Assembly (NCBI GenBank): GCA_002315595.1 | Contig: DCHG01000033.1 | Location: 1-14,379 of the forward strand | Direction of reading: 5' to 3' | From: Clostridiales bacterium UBA1758 | GTDB lineage: Bacteria; Bacillota; Clostridia; Oscillospirales; UBA1758 | DNA length: 14,379 nt | Part shown: in pieces, positions 6,779 to 12,272 of the stretch | Numbering within the stretch: the first letter of the stretch is position 1 | How the letters are laid out: each line of letters opens with the position of its first letter | The notes under the pieces: model-generated | What the model was told of the DNA's origin: nothing | The model's input: the letters and a program-made list of their open reading frames with translations, nothing else | The model's database searches: none | Translations under genes and position numbers: made by a program

Positions 6779-7756
6779 ATGTCGGATCGAATCCATGCAT
6801 ATGAAGGATGCGAGCCATATCTTTTTGTCAGTTACGCACACCGAAATACAGAAAAAGTTTACCCCGTGATCGAGGCTTTATTTGCCGATCATTTTCGTGT
6901 TTGGTATGATGAAGGAATTGCACCGGGCAGTGAATGGCCGAAAAACATCGCCGATCATCTGCGGGATGCCGCGGGCGTGATCGTATTCGTGTCGGAGGAG
7001 TCTTTGGCTTCCCCGAACTGTGAAAACGAGGTCGTCAACGCAAAGCCCGCCGATCGGTCGGTGTTTCAGTTCAAACTCGGTGAGCAATCTCATCCTGCAC
7101 TTGTGGAATGTAAGGCAGTGGGCTCCTACGAAGAATTGCGCGAAAATCTCGACGATTCGTTCCTCGGTGACGGTGTCACGGGTTATGATCGTGGTGTCGG
7201 TACGGCAAAGGGCGGTAATTTTTGGACGTTGATCATAGCGGTTGCCGCGTGCCTGATCGTTGCCCTCGGCGTAGGAATTTACGGATTGAATGACGGATGG
7301 TTTGATACGATTCTTCCGGGACTTGCCGAGGTGGAAGTGACCGAAAATCCGCAAAAAGAGATCGTCGATACCGATAACAACGCCATTGTACGTGGGATCG
7401 TCGAACAGACGAACGAGGAATTGATGCGCGAAATCGACTTCAAATCGGACGAAACACGTGAGATGCTTTATCAGTCGATCGAATTTTACAAATGGGGGCA
7501 GGAAACTCCGCTGACATATCAAAATCTGACCACTTGCCAAAACGAAGGCCTGTTTTTTCAGGAAGCGAACGACGAACTTTTGGAGTATATGCAGTATTTC
7601 CCGAAACTTACGGAACTGACCGTCCAAAGCGGTGATCTTACCACACTTGTGCCACTACTTCAATGCGCAAATCTTCAAATCGTTCAGTTGACAGGCCGTT
7701 CTTTGCCGGTGGAGATCCCTGAAAACGCGCCGTTTATCGTCCAGTATATCAATTGA
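6779..7756 (+). CDS. TIR-domain transmembrane protein with intact catalytic motif
   Basis: The protein has 325 residues; AAAGGGG before the ATG at 6779 is the ribosome binding site. Residues ~12-125 are the only canonical TIR in the cluster: EPYLFVSYAHRN (strand A), FRVWYDEGIAPGSEW (BB loop), GVIVFVSEESL, and SPNCENE with the putative NADase Glu84. The segment after this helix is unusual: the expected YLEDV/QLG strand is replaced by a divergent KPADRSVFQFKLGEQ. A membrane helix spans ~148-169. The ~155-residue outer part is acidic with a helical stretch (~205-245). It ends in one or two LRR-like units (FPKLTELTVQSGDLTTL) and the shared tail APFIVQYIN. It is inferred to be the enzyme that makes an NAD-derived messenger when assembled with its paralogues. 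Confidence 0.82.
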   Translation: MSDRIHAYEGCEPYLFVSYAHRNTEKVYPVIEALFADHFRVWYDEGIAPGSEWPKNIADHLRDAAGVIVFVSEESLASPNCENEVVNAKPADRSVFQFKLGEQSHPALVECKAVGSYEELRENLDDSFLGDGVTGYDRGVGTAKGGNFWTLIIAVAACLIVALGVGIYGLNDGWFDTILPGLAEVEVTENPQKEIVDTDNNAIVRGIVEQTNEELMREIDFKSDETREMLYQSIEFYKWGQETPLTYQNLTTCQNEGLFFQEANDELLEYMQYFPKLTELTVQSGDLTTLVPLLQCANLQIVQLTGRSLPVEIPENAPFIVQYIN

Positions 7757-7769
7757 TGGGAGTATCACT

Positions 7770-9752
7770 ATGAGTTATCGTGCCCTGGAACAGATGAAAA
7801 AGAAAAATTTGTCGGATTACGGAATTGCGGATTCCGTGAAAATTCCGACACTGCCGGATTGCCGTCGTCGATATGGACGCGATGCGCTTGAATTCTTGCG
7901 CGATTGGTGCGTGGATCTGAAATTTGATCCGAAACGCGTCGATCTGGAAGACTCCGACGGTCGAAGCGGTAAAAAGGGGCAGATTCCTTACAATATGGAA
8001 CGCGACCTCGACCGAATGAGTTTTGAAGGGGCGATTGCACGTTTTTTGAATACCGGATCGCGTGAAGATGCGTTTGACATTTATTATTGCTATTGCGAAA
8101 TTTTTCATCCGTTCGGCGAAGACTATGATTCTGCGGGGTTGCTTCTTGAAATGCTCTCCGAACACGAATATAACGCCGGATCATTGATGATGAAGCATCG
8201 TGACCACTATTCGCACAGTGCCTATGTCTTTCTTGTCGGGCTGGCGTTTTACCGCAATTATCGCCCTTTCCGTGTTGCATATCAAACACGGTACGGTTTG
8301 GGAGATGACCATAAGGCGGCGTGCCATTTCCTTGAATATTGGGGCATGACGAGCCTTTTTCATGATATTGGCTATCCGTTTGAGATCGCTCATCAACAGA
8401 TGAAATCGTATGTCTGTTTGCTCGATAAAAACAATAACGACGACCGTGGTTTTGCACCGTATATTTCCTACCGCGGGATGGATGAATTTTGTGTTTCACG
8501 GCTGGGAGACCTGAATGATCTGTTTGCACAGGCAATTACCGATCGAATGGCGGAAAGTTTTCTCGGTCGCACCGAAGCGGAGGAATATGTTTGCCGCCAC
8601 AAACTTCAAAAGATCTTAAAAGATCGCGCCGTCCACGAAAACCCTGCTGAAAAAGACTATCTTTATATGGATCATGCCTATTTCAGCGGGCTGATCCTTG
8701 CTAAAAATTACCTCAATCATCATCGTGAGGTGGAACGGCAGGAGCAGTTCCCGACGCCGATTTTGGATAGTTTTTGTGCCATTATTCTTCACAACAGTCT
8801 TTTCAAGTTCACCCTGCGACGTGCCTTGCATACCGACGAGAACTTGTGTCTGAATGACGGGCAACCGCTTGCATATTTGCTGATGCTCTGCGATGAGTTG
8901 CAGTGTTGGGATCGTGCAAGTTACGGTCAAAATACGCGAAACGACATTTTTGCGTTTGATTTCGATATGGAATTCGATGCCCACGAAAATGTCAGATGGA
9001 ATTATTATTACGATAAAACCTATGTAGACCGCGCAATGTCAAGCAAAAATTACCGCAGTATGCTTTGTGACGGATATACAAAAAAATCGGGAGCAGTTCG
9101 CAACGGACGCAGTAAATTTTTGGACGACATCGACGAAATTCTTGCGCTTCGTGATATTTGCCCGCGGTTTGAAAGCAATGTCGATGTGCCGGATCGGAGC
9201 AATTCGATTTTTGTCACGACCGAAGAAAAGGCAAAGCGCACAGGACTTTATTTGTCCGACAGCAATTATTTGAATTTATATCATTTTGCGCTCGCGCTCA
9301 ACGGAAGATATTGTGCGGTGGAGTCCCCCGATGAAATGCGTCGTTCTTTCGAAAAGGACATTTCATTGGAATATAAACTTTGCAACATTGCACAGGCGAA
9401 GGGCTTTGCGGGTGTGCTTGAAAAAATCGGGTGCTTTTATACTGATCGTGCCGTCGATTACGCACCGGTGACGAAGTTCACCGATGAGGATATTGAAAAG
9501 ATTTCCGAAGCCGAGCATCAGCGTTGGTGCGCTGAAAAAGAAAAGATGGGCTGGGTGTATGGGGACGCTCATATCGGAAAACTCGCGGACGGCGGTAACG
9601 ACAATGTTTTGCGGGAACGCACGAGGATGCACCACGATCTTGTGCCGTTCGAAAAACTGTTCAGTGCGGAAAAAGTCAAAGACTCCGCACCGATGGAAAA
9701 AATGCTTGAATTGATTCGTATGTATGATGGTCTGACCATTTACAGAATGTGA
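7770..9752 (+). CDS. HD-superfamily phosphohydrolase with C-terminal RyR domain
   Basis: The protein has 660 residues; GGGAG before the ATG at 7770 is the ribosome binding site. It has no signal peptide or membrane helix, so it is cytoplasmic. The central part (~140-385) has the order of metal ligands of HD-type phosphohydrolases: His149 (or His146), His198-Asp199 in LFHDIGYP, His302 in MDHAYFSG, His341 in IILHNS, and Asp375 in LCDELQCWDR. Residues ~569-636 are an RyR domain: ISEAEHQRW, GWVYG, then HHDLVPFEKL. RyR domains in bacteria are predicted to bind nucleotide-like ligands (Burroughs and colleagues' survey of nucleotide-centric conflict systems). The N-terminal 130 and the residues 390-500 are not recognised. 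Within the operon it may hydrolyse a messenger or sense one. It is 13 nt after the TIR gene and 7 nt before the SLOG gene. Confidence 0.78.
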   Translation: MSYRALEQMKKKNLSDYGIADSVKIPTLPDCRRRYGRDALEFLRDWCVDLKFDPKRVDLEDSDGRSGKKGQIPYNMERDLDRMSFEGAIARFLNTGSREDAFDIYYCYCEIFHPFGEDYDSAGLLLEMLSEHEYNAGSLMMKHRDHYSHSAYVFLVGLAFYRNYRPFRVAYQTRYGLGDDHKAACHFLEYWGMTSLFHDIGYPFEIAHQQMKSYVCLLDKNNNDDRGFAPYISYRGMDEFCVSRLGDLNDLFAQAITDRMAESFLGRTEAEEYVCRHKLQKILKDRAVHENPAEKDYLYMDHAYFSGLILAKNYLNHHREVERQEQFPTPILDSFCAIILHNSLFKFTLRRALHTDENLCLNDGQPLAYLLMLCDELQCWDRASYGQNTRNDIFAFDFDMEFDAHENVRWNYYYDKTYVDRAMSSKNYRSMLCDGYTKKSGAVRNGRSKFLDDIDEILALRDICPRFESNVDVPDRSNSIFVTTEEKAKRTGLYLSDSNYLNLYHFALALNGRYCAVESPDEMRRSFEKDISLEYKLCNIAQAKGFAGVLEKIGCFYTDRAVDYAPVTKFTDEDIEKISEAEHQRWCAEKEKMGWVYGDAHIGKLADGGNDNVLRERTRMHHDLVPFEKLFSAEKVKDSAPMEKMLELIRMYDGLTIYRM

Positions 9753-9759
9753 GGAAATG

Positions 9760-11340
9760 ATGTCAAACATCCCGATTGTCGTGGGCGTGACCGGTCACCG
9801 CGATCTTCGAAAAGAGGATCTTCCCGCATTGCGTTCGGCGGTGATGGCGGAGTTCACAAAAATCAAATATCAGTGCCCACATTCCGAGGTTTGGTTGTTG
9901 TCAAGCCTTGCCGCAGGGGCGGATATGCTTTGTGCACGTGTGGCGTTGGAAATGGGCATTTCTTTGATCTGCCCGCTTCCAATGGAACAAACGGAGTATG
10001 AAAAGGATTTCGCTGCGGAGGAACTGGACGAATTTCGCGATTTGATCGCGAATGCAACGGAATGTTTTGTTGTCGAGCCGATTGAACCAGTCGTTGAAGG
10101 TCGGGATTTTTTGTACCGTCAGGCGGGAATTTATGTTGCCGTGCATAGCCATGTTCTGATGGCACTGTGGGACGGAAAAGCCGGAACGGAATATGGTTGC
10201 GGTACCGCAGAAGCGGTTGATTTTATGTTACACGGGAATTATCACGACGGCAACGCATTTCGTGCGGCAAATGACGGAGCCGTTATTCATATTAAAACGC
10301 CCCGTCTTTCCGGGCAAAAACCATTTCCGATTTCGACCGAACTTTTGGAAAACGAGCCGGGAAGCCTCGAAAATGTTATAAAAACGACCGATGAATTCAA
10401 TCTTGATGTCGAAAAATCAAAATCGAACGAGGACGGATTGTTACCAAAAGAATACCTTGTCGGCAATGTTCGCGGTCGGTTGCAGTCCGTGTATTCCGTG
10501 GCGGACGGACTTTCGGGTGACCGTCAGGGGAAATACATGAAAACCATGGGTGCGTTTGCGGTGTTCGGCGTGCTTTTGGTGCTTTTTTATCTGCTCTATG
10601 ATGAAGCAGAATGGAAATTCTGTCTGTTCGGCTACGGCGCAACGGTTGCGGTTTATGCGCTGATCTACCGTACGATCACCGGGGCGCGTCAGCATGAAAA
10701 GTACCTCCAATACCGTGCGTTGGCGGAAACTCTTCGCGTTCAGTTGTACTTTCATGCGCTCGGAATTTCCGAAAGTGTCTGCGACGATTTTACATGGACA
10801 CAAAAGCACGATAGCACATGGATCAAAGAGGCGGTGTGTGCACTTTTAATCGGGGGAAAAGAGGCGACTGTTCCGATTGAAGCGGTGAAATTCGCATGGC
10901 TTGACGGTCAGTTAAATTATCATCGCAACGCGAGCAGACGGGATGAAAAAAAGCATCGGATCCGTGAAAAAGTGACAAGGCGGATGATCATCTGTACGGT
11001 TTTGACATGGGTGATCGTCACCTTGTTGGAATATGGCTTCGGCGATGTCGCCTTTCGCGTCGTTTTCGGGCTGAATTTGCGGACATGGTTGAAAATCATT
11101 TGGGGTTGTATTTCCGCCGTAACGGTCTTTTTTTCGGGATTTTACGGCAAACAATCACTGGAACGCAAAAGCATCGACCACAAAAAAATGGCGGCGTTAT
11201 TTGAGCAGGCGGAAAACGAATACCTCGTTTACCCTACACGCAGAATGGAAATGTTTCGTCAACTTGGCAGGGAGGAATTGATCGAAAACGGCAACTGGGT
11301 TTCCTATTGCCGCGAAAACAGACCTGATTTTTCCGTGTAA
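9760..11340 (+). CDS. SLOG-domain protein with SLATT-like membrane region
   Basis: The protein has 526 residues from ATG 9760, which lies 5 nt after GAGG (9751-9754); ATG 9757 is also possible and adds one Met. Residues ~4-180 form a Rossmann-like SLOG domain: VVGVTGHRDL, LLSSLAAGADMLCARVA, ICPLPM, VLMALWDGK, then a glycine-rich GCGTAEAV. SLOG domains bind nucleotides; the SLOG of Thoeris ThsA senses a cyclic ADP-ribose isomer. The second half resembles SLATT-type two-helix membrane modules: helices ~262-280 and 286-305 followed by QYRALAETLRVQLYF, then ~406-424 and 442-462 followed by DHKKMAALFEQAENEYL. SLATT domains are predicted pore-forming effectors triggered by sensor domains. It ends the operon and is inferred to be its membrane effector. 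No clear terminator was seen after it. Confidence 0.83.
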   Translation: MSNIPIVVGVTGHRDLRKEDLPALRSAVMAEFTKIKYQCPHSEVWLLSSLAAGADMLCARVALEMGISLICPLPMEQTEYEKDFAAEELDEFRDLIANATECFVVEPIEPVVEGRDFLYRQAGIYVAVHSHVLMALWDGKAGTEYGCGTAEAVDFMLHGNYHDGNAFRAANDGAVIHIKTPRLSGQKPFPISTELLENEPGSLENVIKTTDEFNLDVEKSKSNEDGLLPKEYLVGNVRGRLQSVYSVADGLSGDRQGKYMKTMGAFAVFGVLLVLFYLLYDEAEWKFCLFGYGATVAVYALIYRTITGARQHEKYLQYRALAETLRVQLYFHALGISESVCDDFTWTQKHDSTWIKEAVCALLIGGKEATVPIEAVKFAWLDGQLNYHRNASRRDEKKHRIREKVTRRMIICTVLTWVIVTLLEYGFGDVAFRVVFGLNLRTWLKIIWGCISAVTVFFSGFYGKQSLERKSIDHKKMAALFEQAENEYLVYPTRRMEMFRQLGREELIENGNWVSYCRENRPDFSV

Positions 11341-11363
11341 AATTCGTTTGCTCTCGATACAAA

Positions 11364-11392
11364 TTGATTTTGCCTTGAAAAGAGTGTATAAT
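11364..11392 (+). promoter_or_regulatory. Promoter of the EamA gene
   Basis: TTGATT (11364-11369), 17 nt, TATAAT (11387-11392). It lies just after the SLOG stop codon, so the EamA gene is probably transcribed separately from the TIR operon, though read-through is not excluded. Confidence 0.72.
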
Positions 11393-11429
11393 TGTTCCGC
11401 AAAAGAATCATTCGAAAAGAGGAATCAAT

Positions 11430-11843
11430 ATGTGGGTTGTTTTTGCATTGTTGTCCGCGGTATTTGCGGCACTAACCTCGATACTTGCCAAGGTCGGCAT
11501 AGAAGGCGTGAATTCCAATCTAGCGACCGCCATTCGAACGGTGGTCGTCGTGGTTATGGCATGGGTGATGGTGTTGTTGACGGGAACCCAGTCCGGCATT
11601 CACGAAATCAGCAAGCGCAGTTGGTTGTTTTTGATTTTATCGGGGCTTGCCACCGGCGCATCATGGCTATGCTATTATCGTGCCTTGCAAATCGGCGAAG
11701 CATCCAAAGTCGTTCCGATCGACAAATTAAGTGTTGTTATCACGTTGGTACTCGCATTCGTGTTTTTGAAAGAAGATTTCAACGTCAAGAGCGTGATAGG
11801 ATGCGCACTGATCGGTGCCGGAACGCTTTTTATGGTGCTTTAA
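11430..11843 (+). CDS. Half-size EamA-family (DMT superfamily) membrane transporter
   Basis: The protein has 137 residues; AGAGGA (11418-11423) is 6 nt before the ATG. It is a single EamA unit, where ordinary family members have two. There are about four to five hydrophobic helices: WVVFALLSAVFAALTSILAKVG, an arginine-containing second helix (AIRTVVVVVMAWVMVLL), WLFLILSGLATGASWLCYYRAL, VITLVLAFVFLKE and a last GCALIGAGTLFMVL. The motifs ALTSILAKVG, SGLATGASWLCYYRALQIG and VVPIDKLSVV are characteristic of the short bacterial EamA group. Such half-size proteins are thought to work as dimers. The substrate is unknown. There is no functional link to the upstream operon; it has its own promoter. 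Confidence 0.9.
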   Translation: MWVVFALLSAVFAALTSILAKVGIEGVNSNLATAIRTVVVVVMAWVMVLLTGTQSGIHEISKRSWLFLILSGLATGASWLCYYRALQIGEASKVVPIDKLSVVITLVLAFVFLKEDFNVKSVIGCALIGAGTLFMVL

Positions 11844-11877
11844 CCGCAATTTTGTGAGTCACTGAAAAGATGATTTA

Positions 11878-11917
11878 TTCAATGACATTTACAAAAATCA
11901 TTGAAATATGATATAAT
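11878..11917 (+). promoter_or_regulatory. Promoter of the STAS/SpoIIE pair with straddling palindrome
   Basis: TTTACA (11888-11893), an 18-nt spacer and TATAAT (11912-11917) with an extended TGA at 11909-11911. TTCAATGA (11878-11885) and TCATTGAA (11898-11905) form an 8-bp inverted repeat across the -35, a possible operator. A short ACGCC/GGCGT hairpin (11924-11936) lies in the early transcript. Confidence 0.6.
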
Positions 11918-11958
11918 AAAAAAAACGCCAATGGCGTCAAAGAAAAGGGATTTTTATT

Positions 11959-12258
11959 ATGGAAATTAAAAAAGTAAAAAACGGCACAACTCTCAATATC
12001 GCTTTGGAAGGTCGTCTTGACACCGTGACCTCCCCTGAACTTGAAACGATGCTCGGTCAGAATCTTCCGGGTTTGACGGAACTGAATTTCGACTTCGCAA
12101 AACTTGAATATATCACTTCCGCCGGTTTGCGTGTTCTTCTTTCCACACAGAAAACCATGAATAAGCAGGGCAAAATGTCGATTATGAATGTCAATAAAGA
12201 AATTCTCGACATTTTTGAAATCACCGGCTTTTCCGATATTTTGAATATCGTCGGTTGA
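11959..12258 (+). CDS. STAS-domain anti-sigma-factor antagonist (RsbV/SpoIIAA type)
   Basis: The protein has 99 residues, a single STAS domain of normal length; AAAGGGA about 8 nt upstream is the ribosome binding site. The order of elements is as in RsbV/SpoIIAA: TTLNIALEGRLDTVTSPELE, then LTELNFDFAKLEYITSAGLRVLL with the phosphorylatable Ser54 in TSAGL, then MSIMNVNKEILDIFEITGF. The known role is to bind an anti-sigma kinase when dephosphorylated, freeing the sigma factor or another target. The next gene encodes a SpoIIE-type phosphatase 14 nt downstream, the usual activator of such a protein. A kinase partner is not seen in the window and may lie beyond its end. Confidence 0.92.
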   Translation: MEIKKVKNGTTLNIALEGRLDTVTSPELETMLGQNLPGLTELNFDFAKLEYITSAGLRVLLSTQKTMNKQGKMSIMNVNKEILDIFEITGFSDILNIVG

Positions 12259-12272
12259 TCGACAGATAAACG

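Noticed and set aside
4528..8535. Long open frames on the minus strand (about 230-255 codons near 4528-5229, 6878-7627 and 7768-8535)
   Set aside because: They lie fully opposite well-supported genes, lack ribosome binding sites, and their products are arginine/histidine-rich without recognisable motifs.
11430..11843. EamA gene as a seventh member of the TIR operon
   Set aside because: It has its own near-consensus promoter at 11364-11392, an 89-nt gap, and a common housekeeping-type family with no link to the system.
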